Assembly: GCA_003667245.1 (NCBI GenBank)
Contig: RCNN01000012.1
Span: 62,001-126,000, forward strand
Direction of reading: 5' to 3'
DNA: 64,000 nucleotides
From: Heterostelium multicystogenum
Lineage: Eukaryota > Evosea > Eumycetozoa > Acytosteliales > Acytosteliaceae
The notes under the pieces were generated by a model. It searched no databases, was not told where the DNA came from, and worked only from the letters and a program-made list of their open reading frames with translations. This document shows positions 48,875-60,703 of the stretch, piece after piece. The position numbers and the translations under genes were made by a program. Position 1 is the stretch's first letter, and each line of letters opens with the position of its first letter.

Positions 48875-49570
48875 TGTCGATAAAGTCTGCGGCTAAGTTG
48901 GTGCTAAACAACCTTATAAATATAAACACAATAAATAATACAAATTTGCAAAGCTATTTGATCTGATCGCGTATCTAATCTAACCGAATCTGTTATGTTC
49001 TTAAACCAACAACAAAACTAACTACACTCTACTGCCCAATAAAGAAAGAAGAAGCACAGTTGTAAGTAATACACTTTAAAATGAATTTTTAAAAATTTAA
49101 AAAATCAGAATCACATCACATCACACACAGACATCAATGAAAAAGTAACGTTTTTTTTCTTTGTATTCATTTTAATTTGCACCGAAAAATAAGTTAGTGA
49201 CAGAATGAGAGTGATCATTAAACACACCACACACAATGTACATACATCTCATTCACATTGGAATGAAAAACAAAAAAAAAAACTAAAAAAAATTTTCATT
49301 TTTTTTTAATGTGATCAATCATTGACAACACACAGAGTAGCAGAACAAAAATCAAAGCAACTGCACTAAAACGAAACATTCAAATTCATAATTTATTCGA
49401 TTTTCAGTCAGAATAATTAATCATCAATCAAGCAATCATCAGATCATTCAATTTCTTAATTTAGTCAGCATAGTAGTAGTGTTAGCTAAATCAGAATTAG
49501 GTGCTTGGATTGATTAGGATAGGACATTCGATTCTAATTGATCGATTATAATTAATATGCGCGAAGGAGA
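48875..49570. other. Divergent promoter region
   Basis: AT-rich with several A and T tracts. No gene or RNA recognised. Confidence 0.4.
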
Positions 49571-52561
49571 ATGAAGGCAAATAACATATTTCAAACTTTC
49601 AAGGTGGAAGTCATGAATGGTATGCACGAGTTGCCACTTGGTTTCAGAACCATGTTGGCCGAAGGTGTACCAAGCACTCACCCACCCAGACCAACGTGGA
49701 AAGATCGCCACTATAATACTCACCAATCGATCGTTATGCACGTGAGTTTGCTCGTGAGTACCCTGAGATCGGCTACCTCGAAGAGAGACGATCCCGAGGA
49801 AGGTGAGTCTTTGTCACCCACCGACGACCTCACCCTCTCGAAGCGTGCTCAACGTCGTCAAGCTCGTGACAACAAGGACTACTACAGTGCTGTCAACGAG
49901 GACGACGACCTCGACCCAGAGGAATACGAGCTCGAGCTCAGCCAAGACTCCTTCAACTTGCCAACTTTAAGATTGCCGCAATGAAGAAGGGTCTCTCTGA
50001 GGAGCAGGCTCACCACCAAGCAATTCGTGACATCTTCAACACTTTGGAACAGCGTGAGATTGAACTCAACTTGATTCGTCAACAGGCAAATGCCATCGGC
50101 ATTCCATCGTTCGACCCACAACAGCATCTCTCATACTTGACATCACTCTACAAGACTGTCAACAACAGACGTGAGGAATTCGTATACATGATGCACAGTA
50201 AGTTGATCAACTATTTGCTATTAGCTAAAAGTGCATGCAGAAGTGCATCCAGACTCGAGACGATATACTTATTGATTGTTATAACAACTTTTAAAGAGAT
50301 GAATTGAAGAATCATTGAGATTAAAGAAATATTATGGTGAAACAGCTCCAGTTACATTTGAACAGGTGTTCCCATTTCTCACCAGAGGAATACGATCTCT
50401 TCATTGCTGAACATCCAGAATACAAAGAGTTGTTGGCACAACCCATCAAATCATTCAAAGGCAGCAGCAGGTCAAGACCTCAAGGAAAGTCAAATTGAAA
50501 AGGCAAAGAAAGAAAAGAAGGAATTTTTGGCTACTTTGGATGCCGCTGCTAAAGCAAAAGCAATCAAAGATAAGGCCCTTGATGAAGAGATTTCATTTGC
50601 CGATCTCTCCACTGAGGAAAAGAACAAGTTCTTGCTTGAGCAAGGTATTTTGCTTCCAAAGGACGGTGTCGAGTTCCAAGAGGATTGAGCTCGATGCTGC
50701 TCTCGAATCGACTGCCGAGTGTTTGAAGCGTGTCGAGGCCTATCGTACACTTTTGTCGCGTATGGAAGAGGAAGAGGTCGATGCCCTCAGCGCACAGGCC
50801 GGTTACGACTTGATGGAGGAGCTCGAATCGATGTCGATCGAGTTGCAAGTCGAGCTTGAAAAGAAATTGCAGATCAACAAGTCATCGAAGAAGACGAGTT
50901 CGATCCAACCAACGAATATGGATTCTCGCTCTCCGAATACGAGTTGAACCCCCAGGAAGACGTTCTTGGTCAAACAAATCCGTGCCTTTGCCGTTGAGAA
51001 CAAAATCGACAACGTCATGGATTCGGAAATGCCACCTGACGATTTTATGGGATTCGAAATCATTAAGGAGGACGAAGACGAGGCAGACCAAAGCCAATTC
51101 TCCAAGGAAGTCGACTCTTTCAATGAGAAGTTGGCCGAGATGGAGAATGAGAAGTGGATCAAGCTTGACAAGAATGAATTCATCCAAAAGGTCTTCAAGG
51201 ACAACCGTTCTCCATTTGCTGATCTCGCTGTCACCGAGGAGGGAACCATTGTAAAGCTCACCAAAGAAGAGCCACGTGATTTGTTTAAGAATAACTATAT
51301 GGATAATCTCTGGAAGGATGCCACCAACATCGAGTACCCCGTTGTATGCTCACGTGAAGCCATCAACCAACTCTATGATCAAAGAAGATTTCACCAGAGT
51401 TGGCCAAGTACTTCAACATTGAGGCTACCGCAGCCGCTGAGGAGGCACCAACACCCATTCCCAAGCTCCAGCAATACTACGAGTCTGATCTCGCCAACTT
51501 GGACACCTTTAACCAATTGAACAGATTCCAAGAGGTCCCACCCAACACCTACAAGGCTGTCCTCAACTTGAACAAGTTCAACGAAGCCTACGAAAAGACA
51601 CTCGACCAAACCATCAACTCACTATACACCAACCCAGAGACTGCCAACAACTATATCAAATCATCTTCAGAAGTCGACCAAGTAGGAGAACAAGAACAAG
51701 CAGCAGAAGAGGGACAACAAAATGCAAACAATGTAAAAACAATCAACTGCCACCCAACCATCTAAAGAAAGCGCTGAGACACGTAACTTGTTGTTGATGC
51801 TCAAGTCCTCGAATGAATTAGACAGCACCACAAAGAAGATCAACCAAATCAAACAAGCTATTCACATTCCAAGAGGGTGAACAAATCGAGAAGTTGTTGG
51901 CCGAAAAGAATCAGTTGTTTGGCAACAAGGATTTGACCGTCGAGGACTACCTCAAGATGGACGACGCCACATTCGACCGTATCACCAACAGAATCAACCA
52001 GATCGACAGCGAAATCAAGAAGCTTCAGGCCATCGCCACTTTGAAGGACAACTTGGTCACTCGTTTACTCTGAGCGTTATCGTCAACAAAAAGGTTGCTG
52101 CCATCGCTAAGATCCGTCAATTGCAACGTCGTCAAGTTGAGATTGAGAAGCGTTTGAACAGAATCGAGCACGCCACACCAGAGCTTGAGAGATTGATTCT
52201 CCAGCAAAAAGTAGAGAGTCCAGTCGACCGTGCTGCCGAGGCATTGTTCGAGGGTGTTGCATCCGTTGACGCTCAGCGTACACGTGCTGCCATCATCGAG
52301 GAGCACACCCTTCCAATCTCTAAGCAACTGATCCAATCAGTCTGGCCAACCGTAGATATGGAAACCAAGAAACGTATTTTATCTCAGTTTAAACAACAAA
52401 AACTACAACAGCAACAAAAACAACAACAACAACAGTCCAAACAGCAACCAGAACCAGTAGAAGAATTCTATTTGAAACAAATCAACACCACCGCCGACGC
52501 CTCCAACAACAACAACAACAGCACCTCAGGTGATCAATTTGATCCTAAAAAACTACAGTAA
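49571..52561 (+). CDS. Large unrecognised protein, helical and Gln/Glu rich, broken frame
   Basis: No family is recognised. The locus is clearly coding: its GC content and codon use are much higher than the flanks. It starts MKANNIFQTFKVEVMNGMHE, with a short basic and hydrophobic head (possible mitochondrial targeting), a PIDRYAREFAREYPEIGYLEE stretch about 50 codons on, an Ala/Lys/Glu coiled coil (about 50480-50600), acidic linkers (MPPDDFMGFEIIKEDEDE), a KYFNIEATAAAEEAP segment and a final coiled coil with RRQVEIEKRLNRIEHATPE and a Gln run (about 52390). One intron is probable near 50198-50296. At least eight one-base shifts divide it (near 49735, 49800, 49965, 50370, 50690, 50880, 50965, 51390, 51740, 52065). 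Start at the ATG at 49571 because an upstream ATG at 49557 stops at once. Confidence 0.5.
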
Positions 52562-52770
52562 CTTAAAAAGATTTATTTACTAAACAATAATAATAACTTA
52601 TAATAATATAATATACCCATTTTAAAAGAAAAAACAACATTTAAATAGATAGATACATATATAATGAAATAAACAATAAAATAGTTTATTGACTTTAATT
52701 ATTTTGTTTACAATATATATATGTGTATGTATATTAAATGTAATGTTCATTCATACATGTATCACTATTA

Positions 52771-54475
52771 TTATATAATCATTCCATTGTCGATGGAAGT
52801 TGTCACTGTTGTTGTTGATGAAATATCCATTGGATCTATTTTTTTAAGATAGACCAACAACTTCTCGCCAAATATTTCGAATAGATCTGGATATATCTTT
52901 TGGATATTGGCCATGACTGAGTCATAGTCGAATGAAACAGGTGACTTTTGCTTCTCCAAATCCAATACTGTCAGTATATTCTCGCCCTCTGTCAACCATG
53001 ATAAATAATTACCAACTGCTACCTAATAATTGTTGTAAAAGTTAGGATTATTAACATCAGTGACGTGATGATTCATTCGATAGTCTATAACTTACTGTTA
53101 GTGCATTGAATATTTTGGTTGCTTCATATTGTTTGTCCGGGTTGCTGTGGTTGTTTAGCTCGGGTTCGAGGAGTTTGTAGTATTTGGGAATGTATGGGAG
53201 GAGTAAAGTGTGTACAGTGTTACGACCCAATGCGGAGAGTCCTACAATTGCTCCATAGTGGGTTGTAAGCGGCTTGGTTGTGTCGTGGAGTGTTTGAGTA
53301 AGTGTTCTGGTGATACGAGATTGTAGTGTTGGGTAAGCTTGTCCGAACTTCTTGCAGATCATGGCAAGCAGTTTCGATACAAAGTCTCTGAGTCTCCAAT
53401 GGTTGTCGGTTGGTTGCTGACACAGCTTACGACCCACCAAGCAAGTAACGATGGGTGGCATCATCTGATGTAAATAAAGCTCTGCACGTAGGTGTTCTGA
53501 CTCTAATATTGCTTTGCACATCCTCATCAATCGCATCAGTAGTGGTAGATCTGTGAGATTCTGTGTGACCTGTAGTGATATAAAGTTTGTAAAATATGGC
53601 AGAAGTTGATGTAGAGACGAGTCTGTCTTCAGGCTGACCAATACAGCATCGAATAGCTCGCGATTGTCTGATTTGACAGAGGTGATAATCTTCTCGTAGA
53701 ACATCTGTATTTCTTTGGAGAGCACATGCTTGACAGTTGGCTTCACCATTGCACTTGGAATGCCTTCGATCGATGTTGAAACTGAGGTGACAACACCAGC
53801 AGAGGTGGCACCTCCAGAAACGACCGCTGCTTCGTTTGGCTGACTACCTACACCGGAGCCAGTGGCTGACTGCGAAGGGTCGAGTTTGATCTTCTTGTTG
53901 TTGAATGGGTCCAACAATGATTGTGGAGGTGGATTCTGTGGGATAAGTGGCTGGACACCTTCGAGTGCCAACCAATGTGCAGCCAATGATGGTTCACGTG
54001 GGCATTTGGGTAGAGGTTGCGAAATTATATCTTGAAACATCAGTTCTTTATCATGTACAAAGTAGATTGCCTGTGAAGGGCTGAGCACCTTTGAGAATTT
54101 ATATGGTTCACTAGCGCCATATCCATACAATACTTCAATGTTTTCTTAGCTTCAAAGCATTATTGATATCGTCTTGTTGTCAAATACTCTCTTTTTTGCA
54201 TGTTTCATAAATTTGATTGATTCCTTTAAGTTGATGATTAGATCAAGTAGACAATAGTCATATACATTAAGTAAAGAATGTTAGCAATAACTATGAATCA
54301 CAATATTGTGTTTTGAATATATATATGTAAATATCAATTGATACATACCTGTGCAATTTCTCTGATTCTATATTCTACATCTGATGCAAGTTGAGTTGCT
54401 ATCTCATCGTTTAAATTAGCTATACCGACACATTCTGCAATGACCTTAATTGTTTCTTTAGGTAATTACACTCAT
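52771..54475 (-). CDS. taf6: TFIID subunit TAF6
   Basis: Exons 54349-54475, 53096-54223 and 52771-53022 (introns 125 and 73 bp). The N-terminus is the histone fold of TAF6: MSVIPKETIKVIAECVG (one extra A at about 54464), VEYRIREIAQ, INNALKL and the conserved YGYGASEPYKF. A Ser/Gly/Val-rich linker precedes the HEAT-repeat region (LPYFTNFISLQVTQNL, MRMCKAILES, HYGAIVGLSALG, NYLSWLTEGENIL). TAF6 pairs with TAF9 in TFIID and SAGA. Two or three one-base indels lie between about 54150 and 54185. The exon joining ALT to VAVGNY restores the HEAT repeat, which supports the last intron. Last two helices end at TAA 52771. Confidence 0.9.
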
Positions 54476-54888
54476 CTCATCAATCAATCAATAATCAATC
54501 AACTAATGTATTGTCTTTCTTATCTAATCTATATATATATTATATGTAATAAGTTTGATTATTGACTAAAGAACTCCCACTTCATTGAAACTGATAATCA
54601 TGTTTACTTGTAAAAAAATTCAAAAATTTAAATTTAAATTTCCAATTAATTTAGTCGTTACTATTATCACACAACAGCCTTAGCTTCAATGCATTGAAAT
54701 GTCAAATTGAACTTGTAAGCATTTAATTTTAAATGTTTATTTGATATGATTACCATATTTGGACACTATGTCATTTGACTGCAGATTTCAAATTTGTTTT
54801 GATTTGGTGCTAATTTGTGAACCAAATTGGACATGTCCTTAAAAAAAACACGACATGTTTCATTTTCGCCCAAGATAAGCAAGCATTC
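54476..54888. other. Divergent intergenic region
   Basis: AT-rich with no recognised element. Confidence 0.35.
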
Positions 54889-55899
54889 ATGAATCAAAAT
54901 AAAAGATTTGATATATTAGTTAGTACTTTTAGTAAATACTTTGGACCTAGTGCCCTGGCAAAGCTGAATACAGGATGTGCGAGGCCAACTGTGTTGATTG
55001 CAGGCAACCAGCTGACTGGCAAATCTACCATGGCTAAGAAGTTAGCAAACTACTATGTAGGTGGCGAGTTCTACTCGTAGGAATGATGTTTAGAGAGTTG
55101 GCTGCATCGCTCAACTTGAGCGTGTCCGAGCAGTCGCGACCTATTGCTCGAGCTGGAACTCGCGGAGCAGCAAAACACTCCCCCCAACAAGAACAATCCG
55201 CTCTACGGCAAGAAAAGTAGACGTTGAAATCGATTACAAAACACTGGAGATCATTCAGAAGCCAACATCACAGAGCAACAGCAAACTACTTTGTCATCGA
55301 GGGCCGACAGCCGGCATTACTTGGGACCTACCTGAAAGGAGAGTCTTCAGCGCGAGAACCTCATTAGAATATACGTAGATTGCAGCGTGCGCGAGAAATC
55401 AATTCGATTTCTCGAGCGTGAGATAGGCAAGCACGCAGCCATCGTCGCCGACCAATCACTTCCCAACGACGCCAGCCTCAATGATCTCTCAAGCGTGACC
55501 GAGTACATCTCGAAGCTGGATCTTCCAAACATCAAAGACATCGTATCGAAATTTAAAAGACAATCAAAACAGAGATCTAAACGACAGAAAACAGATATAT
55601 GTACGTATTATATTATATCGTGCTGTACAAAAACTCCTCAGCGGTTCATTTAGGACCTCTAAATTCCCAAAATGGGGCACACTTTTCTGACTGAGTAAAT
55701 TCGTGAATTTTTTACTAATCAATCCACTTGACTTTACATCAGTAACCAATATGGATTAGATTACGAAGACAAGTCTTATTATGATTTTGTAGTGGATACA
55801 TCCAATGCTACGTCCGATGTAAATTTACGAAAAGTTACAGACTACATCGATTCTTTATCTAATTTCAATTTTGAAAAGAAGCAACAGTCCGCTTCATAA
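54889..55899 (+). CDS. Cytidylate-kinase-like P-loop protein
   Basis: From the ATG at 54889 the protein has a P-loop GNQLTGKST near residue 50 and KKLANYYVGGEFYS, as in CMP-kinase-like enzymes that phosphorylate CMP/dCMP. Downstream REKSIRFLEREIGKHAA and the end YGLDYEDKSYYDFVVDTSNA match the lid and the Tyr-Gly/Asp-Thr-Ser end of the archaeal/bacterial type 2 cytidylate kinases. The frame breaks at about 55077 (one G missing) and several times before 55380; an intron is likely at about 55601-55742 but its phase is off by one base. Type 2 CMP kinase is unusual for a eukaryote, hence moderate confidence in the function. Confidence 0.55.
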
Positions 55900-56265
55900 T
55901 AAACATGCTGTATGGTAAAAAAAAACAATAAAAATTAAAAACCGAAATGATGCTTTGTCGCACTGACTGATCAAAATTATGCACATCAGGTTCAGGTGCC
56001 TGAAAACTGGAAATTTCATCACATTTTTTTATTTTATTGAAAATCACATTTTTTTTTGATTTTGATTTTTTATTTTGTTTATTTTTTTGGTGTGCTCATC
56101 CCAATCAATCACCCTAACAGACTTATTAATCAAATCAAATCATTAGTTCAAATATATCTATCTTTTTTTTTTTAATATTAAATTTTAATACAATTAAGTT
56201 AAGTCAAAGTCCGATTACTACTACTTAATAATATTATTATTATAAAACAAAGGATATATAAGAAG
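55900..56265. other. Intergenic with T and A tracts
   Basis: Promoter region of pccB; no other element recognised. Confidence 0.35.
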
Positions 56266-58229
56266 ATGTTGGGTAGAAGAATATTATCAACTTCATCATC
56301 GGTGATGAAGAACCGTTTGGTCTCACCAATCAGCTCCACTCCAATCAGATCATTGCTCAACAACCAAAAGTCAATCAGATCATTCTCAACTGCTACTACA
56401 CCATCATCAACTCCAGCACCATCCATCATCGATTACAGTGCTCAAATTGAAGTAGGTATCGGACCAAACGATCTACTGTCTATCATTCATCCATAGGTCG
56501 ATCAGTCAGCATCAGTTTCATGTCATCAACCGACCGACCGACAGACTGACCGACTGGCAGATCGATTGATGAAGATCAAGAATCAACTCCAATGCATAGA
56601 TATGATATGATAAGATAAGATATTAATAAAAATTTAATGAAACAGCGTGTTTATGGTAGAATTCAAGAGGAAACTGACAAGGCATATGAAGGTGGAGGTC
56701 AAAAGAGAAACGATGCCCAACACGCCAAGGGAAAGTTGTTGGCTCGTGAGAGAATCGATTTGCTTTTGGATTCCAGAGTCATTCCGTGAGTATGATATGT
56801 TGGTAAACTCATCGTTGCACTGACTTCAACGTTGAGAAGTTGCCAGGTGACGGTGTCATCACTGGTCACGGTACTATCAATGGAAAGTTGGTCTTTGTAT
56901 TCTCACAGGATTTCACTGTCAACGGTGGTTCCCTCTCAGAGGCCCACGCTGAGAAGATCTGCAAGATCATGGACAAGGCCATGTTGGTCGGAGCCCCAGT
57001 CATCGGTCTCAACGACTCTGGAGGAGCTCGTATCCAAGAAGGTATTGCCTCCTTGGCCGGTTACGCCGAAGTCTTCCAACGTAACGTCATGGCCTCTGGT
57101 GTTATCCCACAGATTTCAGTCATTATGGGTCCATGCGCTGGTGGTGCTGTATACTCTCCAGCCATCACAGATTTCACATTCATGGTCAAGGACACCTCAT
57201 ACCTCTTTGTCACTGGTCCAGACGTAGTCAAGTCCGTCACCAAACAAGAAATCACCCAAGAAGAACTCGGTGGAGCCAAGACTCACACCACCAAATCCGG
57301 TGTTGCTCATCTCGCTTTTGAAAACGATATCGATGCTCTCAAGAAGTAATTATCACCCACAGCACACATCTCATCACATTCATCATTGAATCTGACAACT
57401 ATATTATAATCATTTTAGGGTTAGAGAATTTATTACTTTGTTGCCAAGTTCAAACGCTAGTGCTCCAGCACTTGCTGAATCATTCGATGAACCAACTCGT
57501 GAAGACCCAGTTTTGGATAACATCGTTCCAGAGGATCCAAACAAACCATACGATATGCAAGAGGTAATTGAGAGAATCGTCGACGACGGTAACTTCTTTG
57601 AGATTCAACCAACCTACGCCAAGAATATTATTGTTGGTTCGCTCGTATGGAGGGTCGTACCGTTGGTATCGTTGCCAACCAGCCAAAGGAATTGGCCGGT
57701 TGTTTGGACATTGATGCCTCCGTCAAGGCCGCTCGTTTCGTTCGTTTCTGCGATTGCTTCAACATCCCATTGATCACATTTGTTGATGTTCCAGGTTTCC
57801 TTCCAGGTACCTCACAAGAACACAACGGTATCATCCGTCATGGTGCCAAGTTGCTCTACGCCTACGCCGAGGCCACCGTTCCAAAGATTGCCATCATCAC
57901 CCGTAAGGCTTATGGTGGTGGCCTACGACGTTATGTCATCCAAGCACTTGCGTGGTGACATCAACTACTCATGGCCAACCGGTCAAGTTGCCGTTATGGG
58001 TTCCAAGGGTGCCGTAGAAATCATTTTCCGTGGTAAGGGTGACATTGCCGAACAAGAAAAGATCTACAACGACAAATTCGCCAACCCACTCCCAGCTGCT
58101 CGTCGTGGTTTCATCGACGGTATCATCATCCCACGTGAGACTCGTAAATTGATTTGTGAGGATTTGGAGATGTTGAAGGATAAGAAATTATCAAATCCAA
58201 CCAAGAAACATGGTAACATTCCATTGTAA
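56266..58229 (+). CDS. pccB: Propionyl-CoA carboxylase beta chain
   Basis: Exon 1 56266-56451 codes for an Arg/Ser mitochondrial presequence ([12 protein letters not shown]); introns are 56452-56645 and 57346-57418. The carboxyltransferase has the two halves typical of the family: [35 protein letters not shown] in the first and [35 protein letters not shown] (after correction) in the second. With the biotin-bearing alpha chain it converts propionyl-CoA to methylmalonyl-CoA in mitochondria, in branched-chain amino acid and odd-chain fatty acid breakdown. One-base errors near 56780, 56808, 57637 (T2 for T3) and 57921 (G run) break the frame. Codon use is GC-rich, as in highly expressed genes. 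Confidence 0.92.
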
Positions 58230-58397
58230 GAAATAAAAATAATATTATTAATATAAACATTTAAAACAAATCAATGGGTTTTCCCGCTTAGTCAAAAGGA
58301 GTTCTCTTATTCTGATCCCATGTTCACCACAAAAGTAGACCTTCATGACATTAGGAAAAGATAAATTTGCATGCGGGTTAAATTGTTTAAAAGAGAC

Positions 58398-58455
58398 AGA
58401 TCTTGAAGTTTTTCTTTGACGTATTAGAAGTGATTTAATTGCTGTAAGAAGATCT
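58398..58455 (-). ncRNA. Class I small RNA
   Basis: 58 nt on the minus strand, starting AGATCTTCTTACAGCAA (motif with one change, TCTTACAGCAA) and ending AAGATCT, a perfect 7-bp terminal stem that differs in sequence from the other copies. The second block CTTCTAAT...GTCAAAGAAA is conserved. AACCATAA lies 67 nt upstream and GCATGC 24 nt downstream. Confidence 0.8.
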
Positions 58456-58514
58456 TGAAAGAATGAATATATTTTACTATTCAAAAGTTATGATAAAGTT
58501 TACCAAAATTATAA

Positions 58515-58522
58515 TTATGGTT
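58515..58522 (-). promoter_or_regulatory. DUSE-like box
   Basis: AACCATAA on the minus strand, 67 nt before the RNA at 58455. Confidence 0.6.
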
Positions 58523-58595
58523 TTTCTTTTTTGTTTCCATTTTTGAAACAACCAAATTAATACTTCCAAAAAATTATTTTTATTTATTATGAAAA

Positions 58596-58603
58596 AACCA
58601 TAA
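58596..58603 (+). promoter_or_regulatory. DUSE-like box
   Basis: AACCATAA, 65 nt before the RNA at 58661; the following AATCAAATTTGTAAAT is shared with the 24 kb copy. Confidence 0.6.
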
Positions 58604-58660
58604 AATCAAATTTGTAAATTCAATCAATGCTTTTGTAAGATGAATTTATTTATTATTACA

Positions 58661-58717
58661 AGATCCCCTTACAGCAATTTAAAACACTTCTAATTGTCAA
58701 AGAAACCTTCGGGATCT
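58661..58717 (+). ncRNA. Class I small RNA
   Basis: 57 nt: AGATCCCCTTACAGCAA at the 5' end with the exact class I motif, GGGATCT at the 3' end giving a perfect 7-bp stem, and CTTCTAATTGTCAAAGAAA inside. GCATGC lies 29 nt downstream (58746-58751). It is head to head with the copy at 58398-58455, 205 nt apart. Confidence 0.85.
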
Positions 58718-59234
58718 GTCTCATTCTTTAAAACTTTTCAATTTCGCATGCATTATTAATTTATTACTTAAATTATTTCTATCATCAGATATCTAATATA
58801 TCACTATATTTCGGACAATCACGACTGTCCCTTTGTGTCGTGATATATATATATATATATAAATAGAACACTGTGAGGTTCTGACCCTCACCATTTATTA
58901 ATTATTTAATAAATTATGATCATCTGGATGATTAAAAAAAAAAAAATAAACCTCAACCTTTATCAATTTAATAAAAAAATATCTTCTTTTTGATTGATAG
59001 TTTAGGTCACCCAATGAATAAATCTTTATACATTATTTATGGTTCCATTAATGGAAATATTGAAATTATTGTTAGTCGTATAGACTAAATAAAGACATTG
59101 TTATATTTATAGAGAGTATTTCCTTCATTTAATTTATCTTTGAATATAAATTTAAGAGCTTAATTAATTTTACATATTCTCTAAATTACAAGGAGAAAAT
59201 TAATGTAATTTATTAAATGGAATAGAAAAAACTC
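58718..59234. other. Intergenic with two hairpins
   Basis: ATCACGAC (58818-58825) pairs with GTCGTGAT (58837-58844), and GGACA (58813-58817) could instead pair with TGTCC (58826-58830). A second hairpin is GTGAGG (58873-58878)/CCTCAC (58886-58891). No RNA family is recognised. Confidence 0.3.
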
Positions 59235-59562
59235 TCATTGTTTGGTATAAGAATGAAATGTCTTTAAAAATCCATCAAGACCACCGAAACCACATCCACC
59301 GAAAGATCCAATATTGACATCACCAAAAATAATGGTTGTATTTCTTCTTCTTCTTCCAAAGCAACAACATGAAACAGAATTTTCAGATTCCAAAGTGTTC
59401 ATATTTGATGAAGTTCCAATGTTGGTGATTGATGATGAGTCTACTCCATGAGAACCAGAGAATGAGTCTCCCATTAATGAAATTGATTCTATTGAATTTA
59501 ATATGATTAATAAATGAAATCAAAATTTACCAAAGTAAAATATACATACTGAATAGTGTCAT
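59235..59562 (-). CDS. hssA/2C/7E-like small protein with extended C-terminus
   Basis: Exon 1 59550-59562 (MTLF), intron 59489-59549 (61 bp, GTATGT...ATAG), exon 2 59235-59488; 88 residues. The Gly-rich tail is shortened (GSFGGCGFGGLDGF) and the usual stop is lost, adding a 10-residue basic/aromatic tail LKTFHSYTKQ. CCCFGRRRR is intact. It forms a divergent pair with the copy at 59983. Confidence 0.75.
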
Positions 59563-59635
59563 TTAAGTATTTAGATTATTTTTATGATTATAATAATATC
59601 TATTGATGAATGTAAAACATAATTATAAAATCCAA

Positions 59636-59909
59636 TATTTATAGTTTATATTTCTTTCATTAATCCTATTTTTATTGAATTGTCATATTTTTATTATGTT
59701 TAATATTTTGATCCATTAAATTTTTATAGTAAACATATGACCTTTTATCTTTGAATATTTAACTACTTTCTATCATTTATCAAATCAATATCCAATATTA
59801 ATAGTATTTAAATGGATTATAAATCAAAATAGTAAAAAAATAAAAATATGTCATTTACAAAACAAATGACAATCTAAACTAAATATTGTATTACTTTAGA
59901 GTATAAATA
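59636..59909. promoter_or_regulatory. Bidirectional promoter of hssA-like pair
   Basis: TATTTATA at 59636-59643 (minus-strand TATAAATA) is 81 bp from the leftward start, and TATAAATA at 59902-59909 is 81 bp from the rightward start. The inverted repeat GTCATTT-7nt-AAATGAC is at 59850-59870. The block is repeated at 5616-5885. Confidence 0.6.
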
Positions 59910-59982
59910 AGAGAATAAAGTTATTTGTACATTCATCAAATTGAATTCAAAAAAATACTTTAAAAACAAATAATTAATACAA

Positions 59983-60272
59983 ATGACTCTTTTCAGTATG
60001 TATTTGTTATTTTTTAAAATCAAATTATATGATTTATTTATTAATATTAACATATATTAGAATCAATTTCATTAATGGGAGACTCATTCTCTGGTTCTCA
60101 TGGAGTAGACTCATCATCAATCACCAACATTGGAACTTCATCAAATATGAAACACTTTGGAATCTGAAAATTCTGTTCATGTTGCTGCTTTGGAAGAAGA
60201 AGAAATACAACTATTATTTTTGGTGATGTCAATGTCGGATCTTTTGGTGGATGTGGTTTTGGTGAATTTTAG
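59983..60272 (+). pseudogene. hssA-like copy with two frame breaks
   Basis: Exon 1 59983-59995 (MTLF), intron 59996-60060, exon 2 to TAG at 60270-60272. One extra A (near 60150) and one missing T (near 60176) relative to the paralogues enclose a TGA, removing the CCCFGRRRR part. The tail has returned to frame (DVNVGSFGGCGFGEF). Either a decayed copy or two run-length errors. Confidence 0.65.
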
Positions 60273-60703
60273 AAGAATTTTCATTTTTTTATCAAGAATG
60301 AATTTAACTATTCCTATAAAAATAAAATATATTGGTTCCATATTTTAAGTTTGACTTCAAATTATCTTAGATTAGATTTCTTTTATAAAGTAGGGTAATT
60401 ACAAATAATTGGAAGCAAAACAAAACATCTTCCCCTCTAAAAATTTATAAATTTCGACAAATTTCCCAAAAATTATCCTTTGGGTTTTTTTAAATTTCTC
60501 AAATTTGATGAATTCATTTAAAAAACCATCTTGGAAAATGTCAAATAATTTGGAAAAAATCTCAAAATTCATTCCAATCAATATTTAGGATTCTCCTAAC
60601 ATGTCACTGAAAATGAAATTGATGATGTCTAAGATCACTATTTAAAGACTGATTGAGTGACATTTCTAAATCAAAACAAAATTAAAACAATCATAATTAA
60701 ACA
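60273..60703. other. Intergenic, promoter of discoidin-like gene
   Basis: AT-rich; a TATTTAAAG box-like stretch near 60640 is 64 bp before the next start. No gene seen. Confidence 0.35.

Noticed and set aside
56520..56565. CCGACCGACCGACAGAC repeat as a regulatory array
   Set aside because: Lies in the first intron of pccB and looks like a simple repeat.
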